Source: Sympetrum striolatum
Lineage: Eukaryota; Arthropoda; Insecta; Odonata; Libellulidae
Length of the DNA stretch: 64,000 nt
Assembly (NCBI GenBank): GCA_947579665.1
Contig: OX388345.1
Coordinates: 69,307,454 to 69,371,453, forward strand
Direction: 5' to 3'
The notes beneath the pieces are model-generated. The model saw only the letters and a program-made list of their open reading frames with translations. It had not been told where the DNA came from and did not search any database. The translations under genes were made by a program, and so were the position numbers. Positions within the stretch are counted from its first letter, which is position 1. Each line of letters opens with the position of its first letter. Positions 22,686 to 34,915 of the stretch are shown here, one piece after another.

Positions 22686-25600
22686 TGATTTGGAAGAAAA
22701 AATGCTCAGAGATTTTTGAAAATTATTTTAAGAGAAATGGTAAAACACACTGTCATATGAGCAAGCTTATGCCTATGCAATATCTTTGAGAGTACGAAAA
22801 ACATTTTTTCAGTAAACATTATCCAAATTTTTCTTTGCACTGCAGCAATTTTACAAGGCATTCATCCAAAAGTTGCAAATTGGTGGGATTTCTAGCATTC
22901 TTTATACTCATTCAAATTTTTAAAGCCATTTCTAGCATTTAGAAAATTAAATTATCTCATGAAGGAAGAAAAAAAAACTTATTAATGATATCAAAGGATT
23001 TAGTGGATTTTGTTAAATTATCTACTCGATGAACCTAAAACATGATGTGATTTTTGAAATTAGTGAAAATCACAGCTTTTGAAAATAAAAATTTTGATTT
23101 CGACATCAAAAATTCTTTCATTAGTAGAAGTAGTTTAAATTAATATTTTCATGAATGTCTTGGTTCATCTTGATATATCTTGGTCTTGATAATTTTATGC
23201 TAAAAGTGTGCAAGAGGAAATGTCATCTCAACCAAATATGAAGGGTAGAAAATGTGAAGCAAAGTAAGTGAAGAAATGCAACTTATCTCCAATGAAACGA
23301 ATTTTCAAGCATTTTCCTGCACCGAACATTGAGCTTTTAAAGAGGAATCGTTGCTAATAAATGCTGTTATTTTTTGCTGTTATATCCTGTTGGAATTACA
23401 GATTTCTGTGGGTTGTAGATTTAATTACGGATACCGGTTTCTGTAATCCTCATGTAACTCGCCTCAGTCATTTTGCATGGGTGTTCTTGTTAACGATCTG
23501 CGGATGACTGTGATGTAAATATAACAAATACAACGTAGAAACCATTTTATGAAAAAGCAGTCTGTATTCCTACAAGTCAATTTGAAAAAATGCTCATCAG
23601 GAATATGTCATTTTCGAATTTCAATATTCAAGAGATAAATGAAATTTCAATGAAAAAATCCAAATGAAACAAAATTTCCATTGGATAACGTTCGATTCAC
23701 CTGAAAGAGATTAATTCAATAACATCTCAAGGTCTTGCTGAATGATTCACTTTAGTCATGCTTCTCCCGAAGACGTATCGCTCTCGGACAGAAACAGGAC
23801 TTTTCATTAAAAAGAAAATTTCACCCAAGAGTCGTTTTATCTTATGATGTTTCTCGAGAGTTATTCTCATTGAATATTTAAAGAGCTGCAATCCACAATA
23901 GTTGTACTCAATATCATCCCGATTCTCGCTACGAATACTTGCCTAAAATTACTTGTATCACTCGGCAACAAAAAGCCATAAACTATACTTTAAATTAAGG
24001 CGCAAGAAGGCAATGCAAGGATTGCAAAACCGGTCGCGCATAAAAGTTTCTACGGAAAATTACCAATTCTCATATTATGTGAAAATGGTCTGTTTTTAAA
24101 TCAAGTAACTAGATAATAAGCAAATAAAATACGAGCTCCATCGTGAAAAAAATTGAGTAAAGAAAAAAGCGACTCATAACCTAAAATAGAAAGCAGAGCA
24201 AAATTGCATTTGCGAAGTAATGATACGGGTTACGTAAATATTCTAACTTATCGGTGAGCTCTGTTTTGGTAAATTGTCTATAAAGCTTCAGTCGGTATTG
24301 TGTACAGCTATTGAAAATGCTGTATAACATGATATCAAAATCCATATCAATAAAAATAATATCATAATATAAAATCTTGCTTCAACCTACTGTTGAGTAA
24401 ATGGTTTCTGAAATTCCCGACTGAAATTTCATTTGATGAAGTGACCCTAACTCTTGAGATGTATGTCGCTCAAATGCAATAGGTTTAGCAAATGAAAAAG
24501 TCGCGTGATCGAATGTATTAAAAACAATATTATCATTTCATCACCATAAATGGTTATTATACCCATAGAGCTTACCCTTATATTATATTATAGAGCTTAC
24601 CCTTATACTATTATACCCTTAGAGCTCTATGATTATACCTTTCTGATGGGCGCATATCTCTCTCTCCATTGTTTCCCAGCATTTAATTTTCTCTTGTGAG
24701 TCTAATTACTATTCTTAATAATGTGATTCTTTCTAGCCTCATCCATTAGACGAAACTTACACCAACTCACTACCTCTCCTACCGCACTAACATAAGGTCA
24801 ATCATCTTTATAACTCATTCTCTATAAGTTGATTTGTACAGTTATAATTTCTCATAGTCTGATTACACTTTCTTTCTGCCTTTCTTGAATCTTTCTCTCT
24901 CTCTCTCATAGTTCCTTCTTAGCTTCTTTAGTATAAGAAGTAGTTTTTACTGGAGTGGCGTAACTCTAAACTGCAGAAGTGAGATTTAGGCTCTCTAAAT
25001 AGCGCTGATCGATGATCTTAGAAGGTTTGGTCGGAAAGATTTTAGACATGATGTTGTTTGTTTAAAATTTTCCTGCAAATTTTAATGAGTCTGGCTCCTG
25101 AAAGTTACTGACAACAGAATCTGTGTAAAAGTCGAACATCGAGAAAAATGTACAATAAAATCGAAACATTCTCACCGGAAAATATTTTTGCTTTAAACGG
25201 ATACATGGGATTCACAATAAATCAGAAGGGATGGAATTATAACCGAGTGCAGCAAAGGAAACGCTGACGGTGATCGATCGATAACACAGCCTCGGGTTTA
25301 TCAAAACAAAGGCCGGCCAGTGTTAATGATGTGGGGAATATTTGGGGTTTCGATGAGGATTGGAGGACTTACGAAACATTTTCTGGTGTGTGCAGGTGTG
25401 TACTTATGAATATGGTAAATTCATTGCTGATACCGTGGAAAAATCTTTACTCTGTTTAATTTTTAATTTAAAAAATACATTACCGTATATTATTATTATT
25501 GATATGATTAGAATTATTCTTAATAGTAAATTTATGAATTCTCAACTTCTTGACATATTGAGCGAAGTTTAAAATATTTCATAACTCATATTTTTTGTTA

Positions 25601-28600
25601 AAACATTTCCTCTCAACTCAAAAGATGCCAGCCATCCCAGCCTTTGATTATAATAATAATTATTATTGTAGTCTCTTATATATTAGGATTTAGCAAAAAG
25701 CTACTAATGGACAAGTTGAACTTTAAGTTTAGAAAGTATTACATGATTCATATAAAAGGAAATCTTGAAGTGACGGTACCATACTTTTCAACGAGCTGCC
25801 GAAGAATTTGAAAATATTAAATTCACATGAGGAATCGAAAGATAAAATGGCTGCTAGAACAAAAATGATGAATAAAGTAAACTCATTGATAATTTGTACC
25901 TGGTTGTTTTAAAGATGCAAAATAATGCGTAAAAATAATTTTTATATGTAAAAGATACTGTAATTGTTATTTTGGAAGCCGATGTTTTCATACAGAATTG
26001 TAGAATTACCGCAGAACAACTATGAACATTATTTTGTTACATTGGTACCTGCTGATAAGTTGAATAGTGAGACTAACAAAGTAAGCCGGTTCAAAAATTA
26101 TGTTTAATTTTAAATTCTATTGATTTTCTTCTCTGATGTAATAATTCCTAAGTGTCAATTAAATGAAAAATAAGCAGAAAAATTATTAAGATTTGACTGG
26201 AGAGCAATAATCGAAACTTTTGCATGCTATGTGATTCTTGCGTCAGTTCACGCTAGTAAAATGGCCTTATCTCCAGCTATCATCATCAACTAACGTTAAT
26301 TGATCCGAAAACAATGAAGGAGTAATGACTAGGGTTGTTTCTTACTCCTGCGATCCATTCCCTTTTTGTGGGAGACATTTTGAAAAATGTCCTCTTATTT
26401 TTATATCATATTAATTACAATTAATACTTTCTTCATTCCTGTTCAGATCGCAGATTTATAATTCTGAAGCTCTTCGCCGGATTCAATCTCTTTTACACAT
26501 TTGCGGGTATGGAATAGGATGTTATTTAAAAATTCAAAAACGTCAAGTCGAAACAAAATGGTGTCTTATCGTACATTCTACTGTTCCCAATACTCATGTT
26601 AGAATTTTGTAAATTAATTTTTTAATTCTGTTTATATTCTATGATGCGACAAGGAATTTTTAAATATCGTTTCGTTCAAAAATTAAGATGGTTCATATTT
26701 TATGCAAAATTTCCAGTAATTTTCTAGGCTTGAGTATGCTATGAAAGTTGAAAATTTATTTGATGTACTTTTAATATTTTCCCTCTAGCAGAGCATAATT
26801 AAGATAATAATAGCTATTATTATATGAGTTATCTAATAAAACCTAAGAAAAGAGGTCACAGATATTATTATGGTTCTTCAGCTCTATAGCTCTATTCGTA
26901 TACGAGCTCGTAATCTATGTAATCTTTACTCATAATATAATTATTCAACCTTACTGTAGGAAAAGCCTTTAAAAAATAAGACTCTTTATAACTCATTGTT
27001 TATAGTTAATATATAGAATTTTGATTAACATTTGTAACCTAAGATGCATTGTAATAAATATAATATCTAAATATACTATAGTTAATAAACTATTCCATTC
27101 AAATTTTTATTTGCTGCTATGTGATTTTTCGCGCCAAATATTTTCCCCTCACGTTTTGTATCTATCGTATGTCCATGTAATATCAACAAGGTTGTGCTTA
27201 GTGCATGAAAAATATGACATTCTTATGCACTTGGGTGAGAGTAATGATGTATTGTAATCTGTGTAACTTAGCTAAGAAAATTATGTAAAGTATAAACTGT
27301 TCATATATTTATACACACGTACCTGACAAGACATCAGTTCACTTTCAGTGTATTTTCTGAAAAATGTCAAAGAATTATGTTGATAAATTACTATTACTAT
27401 TGTAATGAAACATCCACTGCAAAAGCGTATTAAAAAACAAAATACGACGCTGTTCTTGGCAATGCCATGAAACGAGGGTATGGAATCAATACTCTATCTC
27501 TTAGTCAATAGGGATATAGCCTTGCAAGTATTTAAATCACCGTGACTCACGTGTGACTTTCCAGTCGATTCTAGGTCGCGCAAACATCTTGTCGTGAATT
27601 GAAAATTTTGCATCTTCTTCTCGAAGACGTTGGAAGGGATTGGAATGCGAATGCAAAGATTCCCCAGAGTCTCCCGAGTTTCTGGAACATGGATTTGTTT
27701 CCATATTCCTCGGAAGGCGTTATCACAAGCGAATGGCAAAGTAGGGAGAGGCCACTGCAAATGTGTCTTCAGGGAAGGAGATTTATTCATTGATGGAGTT
27801 ACGTTCGCCCATTCTTCTTCTGTAAGACAAGGCGCTTAAATTCAAGTCTCCCAAGTTTACGACGAGAAATCGGAAATGAATAAAGAAACGGGGAAAGGTT
27901 CGGGAAGTGAAAATTGGACATTTAAATTCCTGTTGAATTCCAATTATTTTCCTAGAATTATACAGAGTATTCCAGACTGTATTGGAATCATTAAAGTAAT
28001 TAAGTCTGTCTTGTAATTATATGTAAGATGTGCTGCCTTCGGGAGGTTTTGGGGGTTTTCCTCCCTACTAGGATGAGTACCAGGCAAGGTATTTTATTAT
28101 TTCCTCCTTCCTAAGGAATGTCTACCACCTGGCCTGGCGTCTAATTGCAGTCCTTAAGCATAAATAAAATAAAGTGTATACTTCTGCAATGCATCACATG
28201 GCCTTGCATCCCTGCTTTAAGGTTTTTATGGTGTGTTGGTTTCCGAAGATATTTTTTAGTTTGGTCACTTTTAATTTTTCTACAGTGCCGTATGCCATCA
28301 TCTTTGTTTATGGCCGCTGGAACAGGGATGGCGAATCTTTTTCTTGGGAGTGAGCCATATTTGATGAAATAAAGGACTTGCGCGCAAGTATGGTGCCCAA
28401 TCATAGCGTGAGACGCTGAAGTCATCTCATTCATTTCGTCAATCATGAGCTTAAGATTTTTTAATAGCGAAACGATTTTTTAGGTATTTAAAATTCTTAA
28501 TTTATGGTTTCAATATTGATATACCTAGAATTTTAAATGAAGAATATATAGTAGCGATCGAGTTCCGCGTGCCAAAACAATTCTTTCGAGCGATACACCA

Positions 28601-29040
28601 GGCAGGCGTGACAGAGGTTCTCTACCACAGCACTGGAATATGCCTACTTTAGTTTCACGCCAGACTCTAACCTGGAACGATTGACATTGCGTTTGCAAGG
28701 AATTTCAAAGGGTTGTTTCAATTCTAACAAGGACACTAATGAAGGAAGATATGCCATCAGGGCGAATAAAACCTTTGGGTGTCCTCAACAAGTATTGAGA
28801 GTATAAGGAACTCCTGCGACGGAGATGTTTTTGAAAAATTGACCTAGTTTCAGGTCCCCATTTTGCCTCGGCTTTATTCCCCTCAAGGCGAGATGTCCTA
28901 ATTTCGAGGAACAGATGGAATTAAGAACGTGCAATTATTTCGAAAAAGTATCGAGCATAGTCGCGAGAAAATGGAAAAATCGAGCTTTTTTTACAGAACA
29001 CGGTGATATTCTCAGGGTATTTCTTATTGGTTGACCCATG
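22686..29040. other. 6.3 kb without recognised gene
   Basis: AT-rich sequence with only chance frames on both strands. Local notes: a (CT)n run near 24894-24910, a short minisatellite at 24563-24632, and somewhat more GC-rich unique sequence near 27540-27900 and 28560-28960. A C/G-paired stretch lies near 28036-28066 (CTTCGGGAGG ... CCTCCC). The 27.6 kb frames on both strands have no family I recognise. A distal exon or regulatory DNA could hide here. Confidence 0.4.
24563..24632. repeat. Short AT-rich minisatellite
   Basis: The unit TAGAGCTTACCCTTATA occurs twice in tandem, with a third related unit (ACCCTTAGAGCTC) and a leading ATACCCATAGAGC. Confidence 0.6.
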
Positions 29041-29872
29041 ATGTTCGACTTTTTCACGGTGGAAAATTGTAGATTATTATTATTCATAGGCTACGGATAG
29101 ACCTATACTTCGGTGGCAACAATCATAGTGCAAATGACACAAATACATAAATGCAACACACAGTGATGCAACAATACAACACTAACTGTAATAATACAGC
29201 GCCAGTGACAATAGAGAGGAAAACTTAAGAAGGAGTGGATGTAAAAAAAACCTAAGGTAATATCTTAGGAAAAAAAGATATACAGCAGGAATACACCCAC
29301 AAAGAAGGGGGTGAGAAAAACCTGCGCAAACCGACTGATAGTGCAAGCTAAAATACGTACGTACATGGAAATTACAAAAGCGGTACTATAACGAAATTAC
29401 AAAACATTAATAAATTAAAATCGTAAACAGGAAAACTTGCAATAGTACACAATGAGATAATATTCAATGTAACAAAAAATAAAATATTCAAATAAAAAAT
29501 AAAAAAATGTTTTGAAAATGAAACATACTAAAATGAAATGTGAAAAAAATTAACAGTTAATTAAAAATGGTAAATTAATAAATACGAATAGACATTTTTG
29601 ATAAAAAGGACCTATGTACAAGTACAAAGGAAAAGTAAATATATACAAAATTGTAGAGGAGGGGAGTGAAAAACCTGCGCTGCCTACCGATAGTAATAAC
29701 TACACGATGAGAAAAAAGATCATAACAAAATATAGAAATACACTACCAGTAAGTACATGTATGCAATAAATCAATAAGAATAGTCAGTTAACTTTTAAAT
29801 AAACGATATCAATATATATAATACCATAAAACATGTATATTTACAACCAACAACGACAATACCACAATATAA
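29041..29872 (-). mobile_element. Possible minus-strand retroelement 3' region
   Basis: The stretch begins with ATTATTATTATTCATAGG, which on the minus strand is a (TAA)n tail. It continues with A-rich, gene-free sequence in which a GAGAAAAACCTGCGC / GTGAAAAACCTGCGC block followed by ACCGACTGATAGT / TACCGATAGT occurs twice, near 29311 and 29667. No coding domain is seen, so the identity is inferred from the tail alone. Confidence 0.35.
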
Positions 29873-30589
29873 TTATTTTTTATCTCGAATTTTCAATCTC
29901 AACCAATCTTAACTGCCAAGGGAAGCGACGTGGAATACTAGGAAGAGATAAGTAGTTAGGCTGAGCTGGATAATGGAGCCAAGCATGGAAAACAGCTTCG
30001 ATTATAACAACTTCCGTGCCGTGGGTAACCCTAAAGATTCCGTTAAACCAGCGTCGGCTTGTTACGTAATACCGCGATGTAGAGGCCGATAACATTCTCC
30101 CTATTAGGGTATCCATTTCTTTCCCGGAACAACATCCAGGAAGCAAAGAAAACAATGATGCAGCGTAACCCAGAACGGCGCGCTACTCAGGTTTGATAAA
30201 TAAATTAATCCTCTGAAATAGGTCACGTTAAAGGTAGTCCCGTTTCATGCTTAAGGATGCCTAATGCCTGGGAAGCGTGGGGATGTGGTACTTAAGCCGA
30301 AACTTTAACTGCACCCCACCGATTTTCATTCCGCTTACCACGTCCAGTTACTCAGAAGATGATTTTCATCAAATTTGCACCCGAAATTATTTCTTTGTCG
30401 AAAGATACCGTGCCGCGATTGCTAGGATCACATTTAAGTTGAGGTTGAGGACATTTTAAAACTTATGCGTGCTGTTTATTTATTTATACTTCTCTACGGT
30501 TGATCGAATAATTTTGTCGGAACCACCGAGGGCAGCGTTGGCATCGATCATCTCAGGGCAAACTTACAAATTTTCCACCGAATACCCTC
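29873..30589. other. Unique-looking sequence without recognised gene
   Basis: A minus frame of 91 codons (29880-30155) and a plus frame of 60 codons (30277-30459) are present. Neither resembles a known family, and I see no splice support. Confidence 0.4.
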
Positions 30590-30800
30590 AACTGTGAAGT
30601 ACAACTCTGAAGGAGGTTTGGTACCCCATTCCCTCTAAAATAAGCAAGCAAGAGCTATTAGTGAAAATGAGACTTACTAGGCAGGATGAGGAGTGAGGTA
30701 ATTTTCCCTTACTTTCCTCACCCAGTCAGAATGACATGCCCTCTTAACTGATGCACAATGACTCTACGAGTGACACTTTCTCCCAATTCTATATTCAGAG
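30590..30800 (-). repeat. Dispersed repeat family R1, copy 2
   Basis: On the minus strand the block order is AGAGTCATTGTGC, GGGCATGTC, TACCTCACTCCTC, CCTAGTAAGTCTCATT and GGTACCAAACCTCCTTC. The order and most bases match the plus-strand copies at 6160 and 32600. Confidence 0.75.
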
Positions 30801-30988
30801 AGAGTCCTTAGTTAGTGCCAATATTCAGTGAACTCATACCTCAGTAAATTTCACATCATTACAGTTAGGAATAAAACAGCGACAGAAGAATCTACTAATC
30901 CGTCCTCCACTTTGTGGTAGGCCTCAATCATAAAGAATAACAAAAAACACACACACACCTTTACCAAAATAAACAATTTATTCCTCCA

Positions 30989-31019
30989 CGATGGTTTCCA
31001 ATCTATAGGTCATCATCAG
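30989..31019 (-). ncRNA. Hammerhead-like motif at a Penelope-like end (site a)
   Basis: The minus strand reads CTGATGATGACC, then about eight bases, then GGAAACCATCG. The CTGATGA ... GAAAC spacing is that of a hammerhead core, but the closing GTC is not clear here. An A-rich AATAAA sequence follows. Confidence 0.3.
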
Positions 31020-31099
31020 GTTGAATTTGATATATATATCGAGGTGAATGTATAATGCTCTTTTCCTCATTCTTTATGTAATGACAAGAGTTGCATAGG

Positions 31100-31385
31100 T
31101 TAAGCCGTTAATTTAATATCTATATATTTTAGAAGTACAATATTTGTATATGATCGTATTTTATTGAATAAGATTGTATTTAATATTAGTATAGAGTTTT
31201 ATTTTGTATGATTTTATTTATATTTATAGATTTGTATCCTGTACAATTTTGTACAGATTTGTATTTTGTTTCGTTGTATCATTTGTATTTTTAATGTTTT
31301 TCTTTACATTTATTGATTTAATGGAAGACGGGACTTGCAACAATTTCGCCAAATAAAGTCCCTTAATAATAATAACAACTATAAG
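31100..31385 (+). mobile_element. LINE 3' end with TAA tail
   Basis: T-rich sequence is followed by ACGGGACTTGCAACAATTTC and GCCAAATAAAGTCCCTTAAT, and ends in AATAATAATAA. This arrangement is typical of a non-LTR retrotransposon 3' UTR ending in (TAA)n. No ORF remains. Confidence 0.55.
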
Positions 31386-31439
31386 ATTAAATTAAGGATA
31401 CATTTTTCTCTATACCAAATGACAAGCGAAAAATATTCC

Positions 31440-31760
31440 GATTCGGCAGCGGGGCCAACACTCTCCCAGCCGTGATAAAAGCCGAACACGGATATGCGAT
31501 CGAATCGACTTAATGAACACGCACCGCCTTCGGAATCGATACCCAAACTGCCGTGCGTCGAGCACTCGATTCGGCCGAAAAATCAGCATCCCGCGGACGG
31601 GAGGAATTCGGGAAGGTCATTCCGTGCCGTGCCCTTGGACTGGTTCCATCGACACACGCCCCCGAGTGCAACCCGGGGGTGGACGGGGAGGAAAACTGCA
31701 TACGAAGGGGGGGGCGAAAAATGTCGAGAAATTACAACGGGTTCCAGCTACCATGTCCTG
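31440..31760. other. GC/CpG-rich island 1
   Basis: A 320 bp island rich in CpG in AT-rich surroundings. Overlapping frames exist on both strands, as expected from low stop-codon density; none is recognised as a protein. It may be a promoter or another regulatory segment. Confidence 0.5.
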
Positions 31761-32599
31761 ACGAATGGAGTATTTTTCGTTGGTCATTTGATACAGAATA
31801 GAGAAAAATGTATCTTTTATTTGCCGTTGTATACAGTTATGTTCATGGCTGCGTTATAAGGAATGACGAACAGAAACACTCACCGAAACTTAACTTTGCC
31901 ACACTAATTTTCGTTTTTTTTAATTTGACATTTTAGAGTTTGATTATTTGTATTTTTGTGATTAGAGGATATATGTTGAGTACATGTTTTGGAGGAGTGC
32001 CTGGGAGATGCATTTAAATTAAATCTTCTTGTAGTGTAGCAGTGTTTGAATACTGTCTGTGGGTAGTGATGATAATTTATATCTTGCGTGTAACGTCTGG
32101 TGTGAGGGATTGGGGCTAGAATTAAGTTTTACATAAGCAATGGTTGTAGCTGCCACCGGAAGAAATTCTACTTGCAACATATTTAATAATAAATAAATTT
32201 TAATTATTTGCATGCTGTAGTTAGACTACTGTCTGGTGGCAGCCTCTATACATTCAAGCAAGACTTACACAACATATGCAAAAACTCTACAATCCCTAAC
32301 ACTAGAAGTCCCACAAGTACCAAAGTTTTAAAACAGCATCACCATAACCACAAACAGTTAAAACACACAAAAAAACAGTAAGATTCAATCCATAAATTAT
32401 CCCCACCGGTATATCCTCCAACAAATTTACACCACATAGATCCCACCAACACGGTTAAATGTAGTTATAATGGAGGAATACCACAAAGTCGAGACAAGGT
32501 TAGTAGATTATATTATTTATGGCTGTTACATGAAAGCTGCTGAGGAATCAGTAAATAATAGCACTGACCAAGTTCTCTCCTTGTGGATAGCCAAGAAAA
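31761..32599. other. AT-rich spacer
   Basis: No gene is recognised. The 85-codon plus frame at 32470-32727 runs into repeat R1 and is therefore discounted. Confidence 0.4.
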
Positions 32600-32795
32600 A
32601 CGTTACTGGTAGAGTCATTGTGCTTCGCCTACGTGGACATGATCCTCTAATGGCATTCTGGCTCGGTGATGAAAGCAAGGGCAAACTACCTCACTCCTCC
32701 CTAGTAAGCCTCATTCCCCCCTACTAGCTATCGGTATTTAACGTCAGAGGTACCAACCTACCTTCGTCGGGGTGAATACTTAACAGACAGAAATT
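32600..32795 (+). repeat. Dispersed repeat family R1, copy 3
   Basis: The longest copy reads GTAGAGTCATTGTGCTTCGC, GGACATGATCC, CTACCTCACTCCTCCCTAG, GGTACCAACCTACC and GGTGAATACTTAACAGACAG. It is collinear with copies 1 and 2 and abuts the GC-rich island at 32796. Confidence 0.8.
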
Positions 32796-33405
32796 ACAAC
32801 GGAACGGCATGGTTAACGCGGGCCCGTTGCGCGGACCAGCGACAGGGGCCCGAAAGGCCCTTTCGGGGCCCCCGCTCATCCCTCATGGTTCTAGCGCCGC
32901 CCGCCTTTTCCCACCCAAAACTCGCGCGTGTGAGCATTGATCCGCGGGGTATGACGTCGGCAGTGACGTCATCAAACGACCCCCTCGCCCGAACCCCTCC
33001 CTCGCCCTCGCAGATTCCCGGGACTCTCGGACCCCTTTTCCCTCCGCCCGAACCCTGCCTTTCGGTACGTTTCTGCAACCGCTTTTGCTTCCTTCACCTC
33101 TCTCTGACCTTGCATCTCTCCCTCTCGCCCTTATTTCACGCACATGTGAGGTGATTTCGGGACCCGTCTTTGAGAATGACCGCTCGCCGCTCCCTCTCGC
33201 GGCGACGCGAAAAAGGCAAAGACCTGCCGGAGAATCGGCGGCTCTCCCCTTTGCCTCCGCCTTGTTTTTTTGCTCTTTTATCAGTTGGAAAAATAAAGGG
33301 AGAGGAAGTCGCTGAACTGGATGCCTTCGCCGCTTGCTATCCTTAAACGCGAGGGGCTCCTCGAGACGAAGTTCGCGAGCTATCGCCGTTCTTACCGGTT
33401 GAGGA
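32796..33405. other. GC/CpG-rich island 2
   Basis: About 600 bp of very CpG-rich sequence with overlapping frames on both strands; the longest is 184 codons on minus. The Arg/Gly/Ser/Pro-rich translations look like GC-rich noncoding DNA rather than domains. CREB-like TGACGTCA is present at 32963-32970, and TGACGTCG at 32951-32958, only 12 bp away. A promoter or enhancer is plausible. Confidence 0.55.
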
Positions 33406-33439
33406 AATTTGATGTTGTTTGTAGAAAATAAATTCATTT

Positions 33440-34290
33440 AGCCAGTTTCGACGTATGTGATATATAAAATAGGAAAGTAGTAATTTGGTCAAAACTTAAA
33501 CAATGTTTGTAAGATATTATTTTCGGTAATATTAACCATTTATACTTTGCAGTAAACTAGTTTTCAAATTTCACTAATCATCCATATCATTTTCGCAATT
33601 TCTAAAAAAATCGTTGGTTATAAATGAATCAGAATTATTTGTTTTTCATAATTTCTATATATTTCCTCAAACATATTGAGTTAAATTCAGTTTTTTGATT
33701 TTACTGATTGGAAGAAATAAAATAGGTATGTTATTATTTAATTGTTACTTAAAAAAATGTCTGTAAGACATTATTTTCGGTTTCACACTGGATCTTTGCA
33801 ATAGCTTGGTTTTTAAATGTCACAATGTATTCAAATCTCTTTCATCGTTTTCTTTAAGATTGGTCGGTTATGCATTATTATTGGATTAAATTGTTTTTCC
33901 TCTTTCAAAATGTATTAGCTCTAGAAAATTGGTTTAAATTCAGTTTCGGCGTATGTAAGATATAAAATAGGTGAGTAGTAATTTGTTAGAAACTTAAAAA
34001 ATGTCTATTAGACATTTTTTTATTCTTATTCAGCAATAACAACCATTCATACTGGATCTTTGCGGTAGCCTAGTTTTTGAATGCCCCCAAGCATTCATAT
34101 CATTTTCATCATTGTCTTTAAGATTGGTCGGTAATGCACTAGTTAGATTAATTTTTTTTTCCTCTTTTCAATAAAAATATATTTCCTCAAGAATATTGAG
34201 CTAAATTCAGTTCCTCGGTTTTGGAGTTTGAAAGATATAAAATAGGTGAGTAGTAATTCGATTGAAATTTAAAAATGTCTATAAGAAATG
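33440..34290. repeat. Tandem array of about 250 bp units
   Basis: The landmark ATAAAATAGG occurs at 33464, 33717, 33962 and 34237 (periods 253, 245 and 275 bp). Each unit carries, in order, AAAATGTCTRTAAGACATT-like sequence, a CATACTGGATCTTTGC block, TCATTTTCATCATT-like sequence, ATTGGTCGGT and a TTAAATTCAGTTTC block before the next landmark. About 3.3 diverged units are present. Confidence 0.85.
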
Positions 34291-34319
34291 CCTTTGGGCA
34301 ATCGGCTGCTAATTTCTAG

Positions 34320-34535
34320 TGTTCCAAATGATAATTTTCAAACACATAAATATATTTACATTTGACGATTTCGCAGCATATCTGTGAAGTTTAAGTATCC
34401 CCATCCATATTTTTATGTCTAATTCACTTTAAGCAGAAATCGTAAGATAATAGGGGCTATGACATTACATGTTCGAGCGCGAGGTTTCATTTAATTTTAT
34501 CTGCATAATTCCTTTCAGATATTAATACGTGTGTT
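34320..34535. repeat. Segment duplicated at 37440-37640
   Basis: GCAGCATATCTGTGA, a GTAAGATAATAGGG block and TTTAATTTTATCTG reappear as GCAGCATATCTGCGA, GTAAGACAATAGGG and TTTAATTTTATCAG about 3.1 kb to the right. It follows directly after the tandem array. Confidence 0.75.
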
Positions 34536-34676
34536 AACTGTAAAAGAGACCATAAAATAAAGATAATAATGGTTTTGAACAGCATGGATGTCAATTCTGA
34601 CAATGATGAAGTAAAGATAAAGATGACCGACATGCAATTTGAATTAGCACGATGAAGAGTGCACTTTAAAACCAAG

Positions 34677-34770
34677 ATCATAAGAGAAAAATAGCGGCAT
34701 AACTGGGACTCGAACCCGTATCTCCCACATTCCATTGTGGGAGATCTATCTCTCAGATCTATGACCACTG
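34677..34770 (-). repeat. tRNA-like SINE fragment, family alpha
   Basis: On the minus strand GGGAGATACGGGTTCGAGTC, CCAGTTATGCC and GCTATTTTTCTCTTATG make a T arm plus the alpha-family tail. An imperfect palindrome, CTCCCACAATGGAATGTGGGAG, fills the anticodon-arm position. Confidence 0.6.
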
Positions 34771-34855
34771 TTCGAGTCCAAGTATTTCCGCAAGTCTGGG
34801 CAAATTTCAGTACAATTGAAACCATTATTACAAGCAAGAGTACATAAACTATGCC

Positions 34856-34915
34856 TTAACCAGGGTTCGAACCAGGGACCTTAATGTTTCCATTTTAACT
34901 AGCTAATAATTTCAC
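34856..34915 (-). repeat. tRNA-like fragment
   Basis: The minus strand has a good B box in a paired T arm (GGTCCCTGGTTCGAACCCTG) and an upstream TTAGCTAGTTAAAATGG resembling an A box. It is probably a SINE head. Confidence 0.5.

Noticed and set aside
27494..27839. Overlapping frames of 64-98 codons on both strands in a slightly GC-richer patch.
   Set aside because: No recognisable family, and no preference for one strand; left as unassigned sequence.
32470..32727. 85-codon plus-strand ORF beginning MEEYHKVETRLVDYI.
   Set aside because: Its second half is repeat R1 and no other R1 copy keeps the frame, so protein coding is not supported.
32883..33437. 184-codon minus-strand ORF.
   Set aside because: Same situation in GC-rich island 2: no domain, no splice context, and competing frames on the other strand.
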